A stretch of DNA of 64,000 nt from an uncultured Halomonas sp. (GCF_946887195.1 NZ_CAMPKE010000009.1:62001-126000), one strand, 5' to 3'. Shown: positions 17,599-27,380, counted from the first letter of the stretch. Notes: generated by a model not told the origin, from the letters alone. Translations and numbers: made by a program.

Positions 17599-19011
17599 TT
17601 ACAAGAGTTCCTCGGCGGCCAATGCCAGGCGTGAGCGCTCGACGCTCTTCAGCGTGACATGCCCGGCATGCGGCCAGTCGCGAAAGCGCTCGACCACCGT
17701 GGCCATGCCGCAGGTATTGGCGGTGAGATAGGGCGTATCGATCTGGCCGACGTTGCCCAGGCACACGATCTTGGTATTGCGTCCCGCGCGTGAGATCAGG
17801 CCCTTCAACTGCTTGGGCGTGAAATTCTGCGCCTCGTCGATGATCAGGAAGGTATCGTTCAGGGTTCGCCCGCGCATGAAGGTCGGCGAGCGGATCTGCA
17901 CCCGCGAACCGATCAACTGCCGCGTGGCGCCTTCGCTCCAGCTCGAACTGCCGTCCTTTTCGTCGCGCAGCAGGTTATCCATGTTGTCGTGGAAGGCGCC
18001 CATCCACGGCGACATCTTCTCCTCCTCGGTACCGGGTAGGAAACCGATGTCCTCGCCCATCGGGATCGGTGCGCGGGTGAAGACGATACGCTCGAACAAC
18101 TTGCTGTCCAGCGTCTGCTGGAACGCCGCGGCGAGCGTCATGAAGGTCTTGCCGGTGCCGGCACTGCCGGCAATGGTGACCAGGTCGATTTCCGGGTCCA
18201 TCAACAGATTGAGCGTGAAGTTCTGGCGGCTGTCGTGGGCATGCACGCCCCAGACGCCGGCGTGATGGCGATAGTTGGTCAGCAGTTGCAGACGCGCGCT
18301 GGTGGGCGTCAGATTGCGCACGATGGCTTCGAAGTCGGCGCCGTTGTCGCTGTCGGAAACCAGCATGCCGAGGTGCCAGTCGTCGGGCATGTCGCCGCTC
18401 AGTTGGTAGAAGGTGTGATGGTCGACGCGTTCGACCTTGACCTCGACGTTGAGCGTTTCCCACAGGCCCGCGCCATCCTTGCCGGCTTCGGTATAGACCT
18501 TGGTGCCTTCGATCATCGCGTCGTTGTCGCTGAACACGCGATCGTTGAGGTAATCCTCCACCGGTACGTTCAGCGCCGCGGCCTTGACCCTGAGATTGAT
18601 GTCCTTGGTGACCAGGATCACCGAGGCGTCGGGGCGTTCGTCGCGCAGCCGGCAGGTCTCCGCGAGCAGGCGATTGTCGGGGCTGTCCTCCAGGTGATCG
18701 AGAGGCTTCACGTCGTTGTAGCAGAGAAAGCGCAACCGGCCGGTACCACCGGCACCCGCGCTCAGCGGAATGCCGCGCCGTATTTCGTCGAAGGAGACCT
18801 GGGCGGTGAGTTCGGAAAGGGTACGGCTGATCTGACGGGCGGTGCGGGCGATTTCGCGGATGCCATTCTTGTGCTTGTCGAGCTCCTCGAGCACCGTCAT
18901 GGGAATGACGACGTCATGTTCCTCGAAGTGATAAAGCGCGGCGGGATCGTGAATGAGAACGTTGGTGTCGAGCACATAGAGGCGGGTAGCTTTCTTGTCG
19001 ATTCGTACCAT
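17599..19011 (-). CDS. PIN-domain / PhoH-like ATPase (YlaK type)
   Basis: Two-domain RNA-associated protein of about 470 residues. The N-terminal PIN nuclease domain begins LYVLDTNVLIHDP (Asp15 is the first metal ligand) and continues with VIPMTVLEELDKHK. The C-terminal PhoH ATPase carries Walker A GSAGTGKT (Lys288) and Walker B FLIIDEAQNFTPKQLKGLISRAG. Fused PIN-PhoH proteins are thought to be RNA helicase-nucleases. The frame is open to 19083, but the ATG at 19011 gives the family N-terminus MVRIDKK and has GGAG about 11 bases upstream. It is monocistronic and ends at a hairpin terminator. Confidence 0.9.
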   Translation of the reverse strand: MVRIDKKATRLYVLDTNVLIHDPAALYHFEEHDVVIPMTVLEELDKHKNGIREIARTARQISRTLSELTAQVSFDEIRRGIPLSAGAGGTGRLRFLCYNDVKPLDHLEDSPDNRLLAETCRLRDERPDASVILVTKDINLRVKAAALNVPVEDYLNDRVFSDNDAMIEGTKVYTEAGKDGAGLWETLNVEVKVERVDHHTFYQLSGDMPDDWHLGMLVSDSDNGADFEAIVRNLTPTSARLQLLTNYRHHAGVWGVHAHDSRQNFTLNLLMDPEIDLVTIAGSAGTGKTFMTLAAAFQQTLDSKLFERIVFTRAPIPMGEDIGFLPGTEEEKMSPWMGAFHDNMDNLLRDEKDGSSSWSEGATRQLIGSRVQIRSPTFMRGRTLNDTFLIIDEAQNFTPKQLKGLISRAGRNTKIVCLGNVGQIDTPYLTANTCGMATVVERFRDWPHAGHVTLKSVERSRLALAAEELL

Positions 19012-19223
19012 CGGCGTGAGCACTCCTTGAAGTAACGGCGATCTCGACGCTGGCAGCGAAAGATGACACGGCGGTGACGTCATCCTGCGCTGGTGCTCAG
19101 CGTCGCCTCTTCTGGTGCGGGTCGGCGGGCTCCTCTGAACGGGTGAATGAGAGATGGCTTTTTCTTCAGATTACTCGCCCTCGCGTAGAATGCCAGCCAT
19201 CGCCATTTCACGATCGAGACCTG

Positions 19224-19403
19224 TCATGTCTTGATGCCACCCCAGCCGTGTTTATAGCAATCGCAATCGGGGTTCTGGCAGGGCTGGCGGTCGGGATGCG
19301 CGGCCGCGCAGGCCTCGCAGCAGTAATACTTGCCACCAGCCGGTACGGCGGTTTTCGGCACCTTGCAATCGCAATACGTACAGGCGCAGGTATGTTCTTC
19401 CAT
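19224..19403 (-). CDS. bacterial metallothionein
   Basis: A 59-residue Cys-rich protein. Ten cysteines occur in CACTYCDC, YYCCEAC, PCQ and NPDCDC patterns, with His36 and His52, the layout of SmtA/BmtA-type metallothioneins that bind Zn, Cd or Cu in the cytoplasm. The frame is open to 19478, but AAGGAG 7 bases before the ATG at 19403 fixes the start at MEEHTCAC. No ArsR/SmtB-type regulator adjoins it, so its metal control is not evident here. Confidence 0.92.
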   Translation of the reverse strand: MEEHTCACTYCDCKVPKTAVPAGGKYYCCEACAAAHPDRQPCQNPDCDCYKHGWGGIKT

Positions 19404-19638
19404 GAGTCTTCTCCTTTTCGCGATGAACGATGACGCCTTTCCAGTGTAACCCCGCCTGGCCGCGTCAGAAATAGCCAAGCCGGGACGATCCAGGATGGTC
19501 CCAGGCGGGTAAGCCGAGCGATTTGCCGCGCAAGCTCATTTGCGTTTCCGGCCATCGCTGTTAGGTTTAGAAAGAAGCGGTGAAACACGCTAACTACCCT
19601 TAAAACAGCAACATTAGACAAACACGAGGGAAACTGAA

Positions 19639-20676
19639 ATGCGCTTGAAACTCGCTAAGCGAATCCTGGCGGTAGCCGGTGGCCTGGCTCTGACGACGGC
19701 CATGGCCTGGGCCCAATCCACCTCTTTCATCACCATCGGTTCGGGCTCGACGTCCGGTCTGTATTACCCGACCGCGGTCGGCATCGCCAATATTCTCAAC
19801 GATGCCGATGTCGGGCTGCGTGCCAACGCACGCTCCACCGGGGCATCGGTATTCAACGCCAATGCCATCGGCCAGGGCTCCATGCAAATGGGCATGATGC
19901 AGAACAATATCGCCTATTACGCTTATAACGGCACCGGTGTGCAGGCTTTCGAGGGCAACAAGATCGAGAATCTGCGCGGTCTGGTGGGGCTCTATCCCGA
20001 AGCCATCCATATCCTGGCGCGTTCGGATGCCGGTATCGAAAGCGTGGCCGATCTGGCCGGCAAGCGCGTATATGTCGGCGACGTGGGCTCGGGCACCGAG
20101 CAGGATGCCAAGAACATCATGGGCGCTTTCGGCCTGACCTTCGACGATCTGCAGACAGCGGTACGCGGCAGCTCGGGTAACGCCGTGGGTCTACTGCGCG
20201 ACGATCAGATCGCGGCGATGTTCTACACCGTCGGTCTGGGCTCGGCGGCGATCGTCGAGGCGGCGCAGACGGCACCGATCACGGTCGTTTCGATCACCGA
20301 AGACGAGCTCAACCAGCTTCAGGAAGACTACTCGTTCTACACACCGTTCACGATTCCCGCCGGCACCTATCCCGGTGTCGATGAAGATGTGCAGACGGTA
20401 ACCTTGAAAGCCATGCTCGCCGCCTCGGCGGACATGTCCGAGGACGATGTCTATACCTTCATGAATACCATCTTCAACAAGAAGCTCGACGCTTTCTACA
20501 GCGATGTCCAGAACCCCAACCTGGACGAGTACTTCACCGTGGAAAACTCGATCGAGGGCATGTCCATCCCGCTGCATGCCGGCGCCGTGAAATTCTTCAA
20601 GGAGCAGGGCATCGAGGTTCCCGATGAACTGATGCCGCCCGAGTCCGGCAGCGATTCCGGATCGGCATCCGAGTAA
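19639..20676 (+). CDS. TAXI-family TRAP transporter substrate-binding protein
   Basis: Periplasmic receptor of 345 residues. The signal peptide MRLKLAKRILAVAGGLALTTAMAWA is followed by SFITIGSGSTSGLYYPTAVGIANIL, the hallmark of TAXI (TRAP-associated extracytoplasmic immunogenic) proteins. DAGIESVADLAGKRVYVGDVGSGTEQDAKNIM is the second conserved block. Such receptors commonly bind glutamate, 2-oxoglutarate or other carboxylates; the ligand is not deducible here. The tail is Ser/Gly/Asp-rich. It is separated from its fused permease by about 100 bases holding a strong hairpin, which could raise receptor over permease output. Confidence 0.93.
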   Translation: MRLKLAKRILAVAGGLALTTAMAWAQSTSFITIGSGSTSGLYYPTAVGIANILNDADVGLRANARSTGASVFNANAIGQGSMQMGMMQNNIAYYAYNGTGVQAFEGNKIENLRGLVGLYPEAIHILARSDAGIESVADLAGKRVYVGDVGSGTEQDAKNIMGAFGLTFDDLQTAVRGSSGNAVGLLRDDQIAAMFYTVGLGSAAIVEAAQTAPITVVSITEDELNQLQEDYSFYTPFTIPAGTYPGVDEDVQTVTLKAMLAASADMSEDDVYTFMNTIFNKKLDAFYSDVQNPNLDEYFTVENSIEGMSIPLHAGAVKFFKEQGIEVPDELMPPESGSDSGSASE

Positions 20677-20690
20677 CAGAGGGCCAATCT

Positions 20691-20719
20691 GGCGGGCTCC
20701 GGTCGTTCCGGGGCCCGCC
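20691..20719 (+). promoter_or_regulatory. intercistronic hairpin between TRAP receptor and permease
   Basis: GGCGGGCTCC pairs with GGGGCCCGCC over 10 positions (one G-U) around a 9-base loop, 15 bases after the receptor stop and with no T run. Such structures typically stabilise the upstream mRNA or cause partial termination, giving more receptor than permease. Confidence 0.65.
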
Positions 20720-20775
20720 GGCTTGCGTGAGCGGTTTCAAGACCGGACCGGGACAGGGCAGGGGAGCAATGGGCG

Positions 20776-22887
20776 ATGGCCGACGAATCAACCAATCACG
20801 ATAGCGGCAGAGCGAGCGAGGAGGCGACCGCCAAGGACAGGGCCGAAGCCCAGCGCATCGTCGAAGCGGCCGAATTCGGTGCACGCGCGCCGCGTCAGCA
20901 GTGGCTGCGCTGGCTGCTGATCCTGACCGCGGTCGGTTGGAGTCTGTTCCAGCTCTATGCGACCTATTTCGGTTCGATCAGCCCGCAGAAAGTCGGTGCC
21001 ATTCACCTGGCGTTCGGTTTCGCCCTGGCCTTTCTGGCCTACCCGACCGCCAAGGGCCCTACCGATCGCATTCCCTGGAGCGACTGGCTGCTGGCCATCG
21101 CCGGTGTCGCGTCGTCGCTGTATATCGTCGTCAATTACTTCAACCTGGTCGCGATCCAGGGCGGCCTGCCGATCACCCGTGACGTGTGGGTGGGCACGAT
21201 ATTGATGATTGCGCTGGCGATCGCCGCCTCGCGCATCGTCGGCATCGCGCTGCCGATCATCGCCGCCATCGTCATCCTGTATGGCATTACCGGCCCCGCC
21301 GGCATCATTCCGCTGACCCCGCCCGATGTGATCTTCCTTCACAACGGCTACGGCTGGTCGGAGATCATTCAGCAGCTCTACATCTCCACCGAAGGCATCT
21401 GGGGCACGCCGATTCAGGTATCGGCGACGTTCGTGTTCCTGTTCGTGCTGTTCGGCGCGCTGCTGGACCGCGCCGGTGCGGGGCAATACTTCGTCGATCT
21501 GGCCTACAGCGGCCTGGGTTCATACCGTGGCGGTCCGGCCAAGGCGGCGGTGGTGGCGAGCATGCTGACCGGCATCGTCTCCGGTTCGTCGACCGCCAAC
21601 ACGGTCACCACCGGGACGTTCACCATTCCGTTGATGAAGAAGGTCGGTTATCCGCCGATCAAGGCCGGCGCCATCGAATGCGCGGCTTCGGTCAATGGCC
21701 AGTTGATGCCACCGATCATGGGCGCGGCGGCCTTCATCATGGCCACATTTTTGAACATCCCCTATTCGCAGATCATCATCTACGCCATCGTGCCGGCGCT
21801 GCTGACCTATTTCGGCCTGGTCGTCACGGTCCATCTGGAAGCGCTCAAGTTGAACCTGGCCGGCATGCCCAAGGCCGACCTGCCGCCATTCTGGCCGACC
21901 TTCATGAAGGGCGCCCACTATCTGATTCCGGTGGCGTTCCTGCTCTACGAACTCATGTGGGTTCAGCTCACCCCGGAGCGCAGTGCGCTGAATGCCATCT
22001 TCATGATGATCGCACTGATCCTGATCCAGGAGGCCTGGCTCGGCGTGCGCGGCAGCGGGGCTTCCGGATTGGCGAGCGGACTCTGGAAAGGTTGTAAGGA
22101 AGTCTTTCTGGGCTTCGAGATGGGCGCACGCAACATGACCACCATCGCGATCGCCACGGCCGCCGCGGGCATCATCGTCGGCATGGTCACCATGACCAAC
22201 CTGGGCTATGGCCTGACCGAAGTCATCGGCGTGGTGTCGTTCGGCAATATCTGGCTGGTACTGATCTTCTCGGCGGTCGCCTCGCTGATCCTCGGCATGG
22301 GTCTGCCGACCACCGCGAATTACATCGTCATGGCGGCGTTGGTGGCGCCGGTGATCGCCAATCTGGCCGCCGATTCGGGGATCATGGTGCCGATGGTGGC
22401 CATTCACCTGTTCGTGTTCTATTTCGGCATCCTCGCCGACGATACGCCGCCGGTGGGGCTGGCGGCCTACGCGGCATCCGCCATTTCGCGGGCCGACCCG
22501 GTGATGACCGGTGTGCAGGGCTTCACCTACGATCTGCGCACGGCGATTCTGCCGTTCATGTTCTTCTTCAATCCGGTGCTGCTGCTGATCGATGTGGGTA
22601 GCTGGTACAACGCCGCCTGGGTGATCTTCACCGCGGCGGTCGGCATGGTGGCCTTCGTCGCGGCGATACAGGGCTACATGGTCACTTGGATGCGTTGGTA
22701 CGAGCGTATATTGGTGATGATTTGTGCGCTGTTGATGATCAAGCCGGGGCTAATGACCGACATCCCCGGCATCATTCTACTGGTGCTGGTCTTCCTCTAT
22801 CACCGACACCGCTCCGTTGCCGCCGGTGGGCCGTCGGCACCGTTTGGCAGAAACAGCTACGCGCTCAACGAGAGACCGGCCAGATAA
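20776..22887 (+). CDS. TRAP transporter fused permease (DctQM fusion)
   Basis: Inner-membrane carrier of 703 residues containing the small 4-helix and large 12-helix TRAP domains in one chain, the usual partner of TAXI receptors. Residues 1-45 form a charged cytoplasmic lead. Helices begin at WLRWLLILTAVGWSLFQLY. The large-domain signature is visible as GIVSGSSTANTVTTGTFTIPLMKKVGYPP and GMGLPTTANYIVMAALVAPV. Uptake is driven by an ion gradient, commonly Na+ in marine and halophilic bacteria. GGGGAG precedes the ATG. The stop codon abuts the stop of convergent nirD with no intergenic base. Confidence 0.93.
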   Translation: MADESTNHDSGRASEEATAKDRAEAQRIVEAAEFGARAPRQQWLRWLLILTAVGWSLFQLYATYFGSISPQKVGAIHLAFGFALAFLAYPTAKGPTDRIPWSDWLLAIAGVASSLYIVVNYFNLVAIQGGLPITRDVWVGTILMIALAIAASRIVGIALPIIAAIVILYGITGPAGIIPLTPPDVIFLHNGYGWSEIIQQLYISTEGIWGTPIQVSATFVFLFVLFGALLDRAGAGQYFVDLAYSGLGSYRGGPAKAAVVASMLTGIVSGSSTANTVTTGTFTIPLMKKVGYPPIKAGAIECAASVNGQLMPPIMGAAAFIMATFLNIPYSQIIIYAIVPALLTYFGLVVTVHLEALKLNLAGMPKADLPPFWPTFMKGAHYLIPVAFLLYELMWVQLTPERSALNAIFMMIALILIQEAWLGVRGSGASGLASGLWKGCKEVFLGFEMGARNMTTIAIATAAAGIIVGMVTMTNLGYGLTEVIGVVSFGNIWLVLIFSAVASLILGMGLPTTANYIVMAALVAPVIANLAADSGIMVPMVAIHLFVFYFGILADDTPPVGLAAYAASAISRADPVMTGVQGFTYDLRTAILPFMFFFNPVLLLIDVGSWYNAAWVIFTAAVGMVAFVAAIQGYMVTWMRWYERILVMICALLMIKPGLMTDIPGIILLVLVFLYHRHRSVAAGGPSAPFGRNSYALNERPAR

Positions 22888-23286
22888 TCACTCAATGCGA
22901 CCCGAAGCCGGCGCCGCGGCGATGGCGATCATCACCTGCTCGCCATCCAAGCGCACCGGCCAGTGGCGCAGGCGCATATCGGCATCCTCGAGGCAGACGC
23001 CATCAGCGAGCAGGAAGCGCTGCTTGTACAGCGGCGAGACGATGACCGGCTCGCCCTTTACGTCACCGACGATACCGCGAGCGATGACGTTGGCGTCGGA
23101 GAACGGATCATGGTTATCCACGGCGTACAACTCATTCGAGTGGCCGGGAAGGTAGAACAGGGCTACCTGATCTGTGTCGTTGCCGGTTTCCAGCCATGCC
23201 GCCACGCCGGAATGCGCGACTAGATCGGCCTTGCGGCACAGTGGCTGCCAGGTCGCGTCGTTCTTGATTGCCTTTGTAGTGCTCAT
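22888..23286 (-). CDS. nirD: assimilatory nitrite reductase small subunit NirD
   Basis: Rieske-fold small subunit of cytosolic NADH-nitrite reductase, 132 residues. The sequence WQPLCRKADLVAHSGVAAWLETGNDTDQVALFYLPG and YAVDNHDPFSDANVIARGIVGDVKGEPVIVSPLYKQRFLL is the NirD pattern; like other NirD proteins it lacks the CxH cluster ligands of true Rieske proteins. It lies 232 bases downstream of nirB, an unusually long gap for this pair, but on the same strand. It ends head-to-head against the TRAP permease stop. Confidence 0.93.
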   Translation of the reverse strand: MSTTKAIKNDATWQPLCRKADLVAHSGVAAWLETGNDTDQVALFYLPGHSNELYAVDNHDPFSDANVIARGIVGDVKGEPVIVSPLYKQRFLLADGVCLEDADMRLRHWPVRLDGEQVMIAIAAAPASGRIE

Positions 23287-23518
23287 GGTCTCTACCTTTT
23301 ATGGATTCAGGTAAATCGGCGCTTGATGAGGCGGATGCCGGCGGCAAGCCTACGCGAGGGCGCTGTAAACCCGTCCTTGGGCGCTACTTTTGCTATCTGA
23401 CCGCCATGGATGGCGGGAATGCCGGAATGGAAGGGATCAACTTTCCGGCCATGGCAAAAGACCCTCGCTCCGCCTTGTCCCCGGCGCCTGCTTCATCCAC
23501 AGTGCCATGAGAGGAGCG

Positions 23519-26020
23519 TCAAACCGGCCGTAACTGGCCGCGTTCCTCCGTGACAATAATGTCCGGGTCGGGCCGCGCATCGTTGACGAAGCTGCGAAAG
23601 CGCTTGAGCTTTTCCGGATCGCCAAGGGCGCCCGCCCACTCGCACTCGTAGTTGTCGATCACCGATTGCATCTGGCTTTCGAGTTCATCGGCTAGCCCCA
23701 GGCTGTCATCGATCACCACTGCCTTTAAGTAATCCAGCCCGCCCTCGAGGTTCTCGCGCCATACCGAGGTGCGCTGCAGGCGGTCGGCGGTACGTACGTA
23801 GAACATCAAAAAACGGTCGATGGTGCGGATCAGCGCCGCGTCATCGAGATCTGTGGCGAACAGTTCGGCATGGCGCGGGCGCATGCCGCCGTTGCCGCAC
23901 ACGTAGAGATTCCAGCCGTTCTCGGTGGCGATCACGCCGACATCCTTGCTCTGCGCCTCGGCGCATTCGCGGGTACAGCCGGAAACGGCGAACTTGAGCT
24001 TGTGCGGCGAGCGCAGGCCCTTGTAGCGATTCTCCAGGCGGATTGCCATGCCCACGCTGTCCTGCACGCCGTAGCGGCACCAGGTGCTGCCGACGCAGGA
24101 TTTCACCGTGCGCGTGGACTTGCCGTAGGCGTGGCCGGTCTCGAAGCCGGCGTCGATCAGTTCGGCCCAGATGTCGGGCAACTGCTCCAGATGCGCGCCG
24201 AACAGGTCGATGCGCTGGCCGCCGGTGACCTTGGTATACAGGCCGTACTTCTTGCCGACTTGCCCCAATACGATCAGCTTCTCGGAAGTGATCTCGCCAC
24301 CCGGTATGCGCGGCACCACCGAATAGGTGCCGTTCTTTTGCATGTTGGCCATGAAGGTGTCGTTGGTGTCCTGCAACGGTACGTGGGCGGCATCGGTGAT
24401 CGGCTCGTTGAAGCACGAGGCGAGAATCGACGCCACCGCCGGCTTGCAGATATCGCAGCCTAAGCCCTGGGTTCGTGAAGAGCCATGTTTGTCGATGAGT
24501 GCCGAAAACGTGCGAATGCCTTCGACACGCACGATGGAATAAAGCGCCTGGCGGGTATGCGCGAAGTGCTCGCAGAGCGATGAATCGACCTCGACGCCAC
24601 GGGCCGTGAGTTCATGATCGACCACGCTCTTGAGCAGCGCCGCGCAGCCGCCACAGCCGGTACTGGCCCTGGTCGCTTCCTTGACCGCGCCAAGATCACC
24701 GGCACCGGCACCGATGGCCGCGCAGATCGCGCCCTTGGTGACGTTATGGCACGAGCAGATCGAGGCCGTCTCGGGTAGGGCCTCCGGCCCCAGCATCGGC
24801 GCGCCGCCCTCGTTGGCGGGCAGAATCAGGCTTTCCGGTCGCTCGGGCAGTTCCAGACCACCCGCGTAATACTGCATCAGCGTATCAAACGCGCCGTTGT
24901 CGCCCACCAGCATCGCGCCGAGCAGTTTCTTGCCATCGCTGGAAACCACCAGTTTGCGATAGTGCTGCTTGATCTGATCCAGGTAGCGGTACATCCGCGT
25001 GCCGGGGCGTTGATCGCCATGGGCGTCGCCGATGGCGCCGACATCCACGCCGAGCAGCTTCAGTTTGGTGCTCATATCGGCACCCTTGAAGGTCAGATCA
25101 TTCCCGGTGAGCGTGGCGACCGCCGCCTTGGCCATCTGATATCCGGGGGCGACCAGACCGAAGCACGAGCCGTTCCAGATCGCCACCTCGCCGATGGCCA
25201 GAATCGCCGGGTCGCTGGTGCGGCACTGATCGTCGATCGTCACGCCGCCGCGCTCGCCCATCTCCAGGCCGCAATCGCGAGCGAGCTCATCGCGGGGGCG
25301 AATGCCGGCGGAGAACACGATCAGATCGGTCTCCAGCACCTTGCCGTCCTCGAATACCATGCGGTGGAAGCTGGCCTGGCCGTCCTCGATGTGTTGGGTG
25401 GCGCGACCGGTGAGCACCTGCACGCCGAGCGATTCGATCTTCTCGCGCAGCAGTTCGCCGCCTTCGGTATCGACCTGCATCGGCATCAGGCGGGGGGCGA
25501 ATTCCACCACGGCGGTGTCCAGATTCAACCCGCGCAGGGCGTTGGCCGCTTCCAGCCCGAGCAGGCCGCCGCCCACCACCACACCGGTATTGGCCGTTTT
25601 CGCCGCCTCGCGAATGGCGTCCAGATCGTCCAGGGTGCGATAGACCAGGCAATTGGCGCGGTCGTTGCCGGGAATCGGCGGCACGAACGGGTAGGAGCCG
25701 GTCGCGAGGACCAGATTGTCGTAGTGGTAGCTGCCTTGCTCGGTGACGACGTTATTGGCGTCGCGATCGATGCGAATGACAGTCTCATTCAGGCGTAGTT
25801 CTACGGCGTTAGCGGCATAGAAGCCGGGTTCGCCCAGCGCTAGTGACTGCGCGTCGCGTCCGGCGAAATATTCCGACAAATGCACGCGGTCGTAGGCCGG
25901 GTGGCGCTCCTCGCCGAACACCGCGATCTCGTACTTCGCGGTGGCACCTTGCTCGATCAACCGCTCGATTAGATGGTGGCCGACCATGCCGTTGCCGATG
26001 ACGATCAGACGTTCTTTCAT
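23519..26020 (-). CDS. nirB: assimilatory nitrite reductase large subunit NirB
   Basis: Six-electron reduction of nitrite to ammonium with NAD(P)H. The 833-residue protein has an N-terminal FAD/NAD(P)-binding region (LIVIGNGMVGHHLIERL; GVVVGGGLLGLEAANAL) and a BFD-like [2Fe-2S] segment (CSCHNVTKGAIC...CGGC). The C-terminal siroheme/[4Fe-4S] domain has ligands in CVGSTWCRYG and GCTRECAEAQ, read as normal for NirB. It overlaps the upstream reductase gene by 4 bases (ATGA). Siroheme comes from the nearby cobA product. Confidence 0.96.
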   Translation of the reverse strand: MKERLIVIGNGMVGHHLIERLIEQGATAKYEIAVFGEERHPAYDRVHLSEYFAGRDAQSLALGEPGFYAANAVELRLNETVIRIDRDANNVVTEQGSYHYDNLVLATGSYPFVPPIPGNDRANCLVYRTLDDLDAIREAAKTANTGVVVGGGLLGLEAANALRGLNLDTAVVEFAPRLMPMQVDTEGGELLREKIESLGVQVLTGRATQHIEDGQASFHRMVFEDGKVLETDLIVFSAGIRPRDELARDCGLEMGERGGVTIDDQCRTSDPAILAIGEVAIWNGSCFGLVAPGYQMAKAAVATLTGNDLTFKGADMSTKLKLLGVDVGAIGDAHGDQRPGTRMYRYLDQIKQHYRKLVVSSDGKKLLGAMLVGDNGAFDTLMQYYAGGLELPERPESLILPANEGGAPMLGPEALPETASICSCHNVTKGAICAAIGAGAGDLGAVKEATRASTGCGGCAALLKSVVDHELTARGVEVDSSLCEHFAHTRQALYSIVRVEGIRTFSALIDKHGSSRTQGLGCDICKPAVASILASCFNEPITDAAHVPLQDTNDTFMANMQKNGTYSVVPRIPGGEITSEKLIVLGQVGKKYGLYTKVTGGQRIDLFGAHLEQLPDIWAELIDAGFETGHAYGKSTRTVKSCVGSTWCRYGVQDSVGMAIRLENRYKGLRSPHKLKFAVSGCTRECAEAQSKDVGVIATENGWNLYVCGNGGMRPRHAELFATDLDDAALIRTIDRFLMFYVRTADRLQRTSVWRENLEGGLDYLKAVVIDDSLGLADELESQMQSVIDNYECEWAGALGDPEKLKRFRSFVNDARPDPDIIVTEERGQLRPV

Positions 26021-27273
26021 GCGGCCTTCTCCATCAGCAAGGGCTTGGCATCGCCGGCACCGAACAGCAGTGCCTGGCGGCAGGCGCCAAGGTCGCGCCC
26101 GGCCAGCGATTGTTCGAAATACCAGGGGCCGTAAGCGGTATCGCCGTAAAGCACGGCACCGATAATGCGGTCGTCGCGCAGCAACAGGCGGCGGTAATCG
26201 CCATGTTGCGGGTCGTGGTAGGTCAGCACCTCGTGGCCGGCATCGGGCTCGGTAGGGCCGAAGGCGTACAGTGAGATGCCACTGACCTTGAGCTTGGTGG
26301 CGCTGGGTCGCTCGCTATATCCGGCGACGTTCTCGCCGCACAGATGCGCGGTGAGCACCTCGATCTGGCGCCAGATCGGCTCGACCAAGCCATAGCCTTG
26401 GCCCTGGAATTCGCAGCATTCGCCGAGTGCGTGAATGGCCGGGTCGCTGGTGGTCAGCCAGGCATCGACCGTGATGCCGCGCGCCGTGGCCAAACCGGCC
26501 TGACGGCCCAGTTCGGCATTGGGCGTGATGCCGGCGGCGACAACTACGCAATCGGCGGCCAGGCGGCGACCGCCCGCGAGACGCACCGCGCGGACATGAC
26601 CGTGGGCGTCGCCTTCAAGGCTCACCAATTGGGCGTCGGTGACTATTTCGAGGCCGCGATTTTCGAGTTCGCGCTTTAGCAGTTCTGCCGCCGTGGTATC
26701 GAGCTGGCGGTTCATCAGCCGTCCACCGCGCTGTAGCAACGTGACTTGCATGCCGCGCTTGCCCTGTCCTCGTTTACGTAAGCCCTCGGCGGCTTCCAGC
26801 CCTAGCAGGCCGCCGCCGATCACCACTGCGCGTTGGCCGGTCTGGCTGGCTTGGGCCAACGCCATGGCATCGTCGAGATATCGAAAACCCTGCACGCCAA
26901 CCAGATGAATACCCGGCACCTCGGGCATCGCCGGGCGCGAGCCGGTGGCCAGCACCAGGCGGTCGTAGCCGAGTTCACGGCCGGTGTCGGTGACAACGCG
27001 CTGGTGGCCGCGGTCGATCTCGCTGACCCGCTCACCCAATACCAGTTCGACGCAATGCTTGGCGTACCAGGCGGTCTCGCGCAGGGTCAGCGCCTCGCGC
27101 TCGGCCTCGCCGGCCAGCCAGTTCGACAGCAGGATGCGGTTATAAGCCGGGATAGGTTCGTCGCCGATCACGCTGATCCGTCGCGGCCGACGCTCGCGCT
27201 TGAGCAGGATTTCGAGCAGACGATGCCCGGCCATGCCGTTGCCGACGATCAGCAGATGTTCGTGAGGTTGCAC
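26017..27273 (-). CDS. FAD-dependent NAD(P)H oxidoreductase of nitrate assimilation
   Basis: A 418-residue flavoprotein in the rubredoxin/NirB-type reductase family. FAD binds at LLIVGNGMAGHRLLEILL, NAD(P) at AVVIGGGLLGLEAAEGLRKRG, and the second FAD contact is VTTSDPAIHALGECCEF-like (LTTSDPAIHALGEC). It resembles the N-terminal half of NirB and the small electron-transfer subunit (NasB/NasC) of assimilatory nitrate reductases. It is the first gene of the minus-strand nirBD operon and diverges from nasA, so it most likely passes electrons from NAD(P)H to NasA. AGGAAAC lies just before its ATG. Confidence 0.85.
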   Translation of the reverse strand: MQPHEHLLIVGNGMAGHRLLEILLKRERRPRRISVIGDEPIPAYNRILLSNWLAGEAEREALTLRETAWYAKHCVELVLGERVSEIDRGHQRVVTDTGRELGYDRLVLATGSRPAMPEVPGIHLVGVQGFRYLDDAMALAQASQTGQRAVVIGGGLLGLEAAEGLRKRGQGKRGMQVTLLQRGGRLMNRQLDTTAAELLKRELENRGLEIVTDAQLVSLEGDAHGHVRAVRLAGGRRLAADCVVVAAGITPNAELGRQAGLATARGITVDAWLTTSDPAIHALGECCEFQGQGYGLVEPIWRQIEVLTAHLCGENVAGYSERPSATKLKVSGISLYAFGPTEPDAGHEVLTYHDPQHGDYRRLLLRDDRIIGAVLYGDTAYGPWYFEQSLAGRDLGACRQALLFGAGDAKPLLMEKAA

Positions 27274-27313
27274 GGCGTTTCCTCCGCAAATTGACCGATA
27301 TTCGACACAGCAA

Positions 27314-27329
27314 AGCTAGCCGCGTGCCA
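27314..27329 (-). promoter_or_regulatory. sigma-54-like promoter for the nirB operon
   Basis: Read on the minus strand: TGGCACG-CGGC-TAGCT. The -24 element is perfect and the -12 GC sits exactly 10 bases after the GG, with TAGC in place of TTGC. It ends 41 bases before the reductase start, a plausible leader. NtrC-dependent control under nitrogen limitation would be expected. Confidence 0.6.
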
Positions 27330-27364
27330 AGGCGGTATTTAGTGCTTTTATTTCATGGGCTTGG

Positions 27365-27380
27365 TGGCGAAAAGTTTGCT
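27365..27380 (+). promoter_or_regulatory. sigma-54-like promoter for nasA
   Basis: TGGCGAAAAGTTTGCT has the invariant GG and GC separated by 10 bases and a consensus TTGCT -12 box. Transcription would start near 27391 and give a leader of about 200 bases before nasA. That leader holds a TGGTGCA/TGCACCA hairpin at 27418-27445. I see no ORF in it. Confidence 0.6.

Noticed and set aside
21520..22407. 295-codon minus-strand frame opposite the TRAP permease
   Set aside because: Shadow frame; composition dominated by His, Asp, Arg and Gln, with the true membrane protein on the plus strand.
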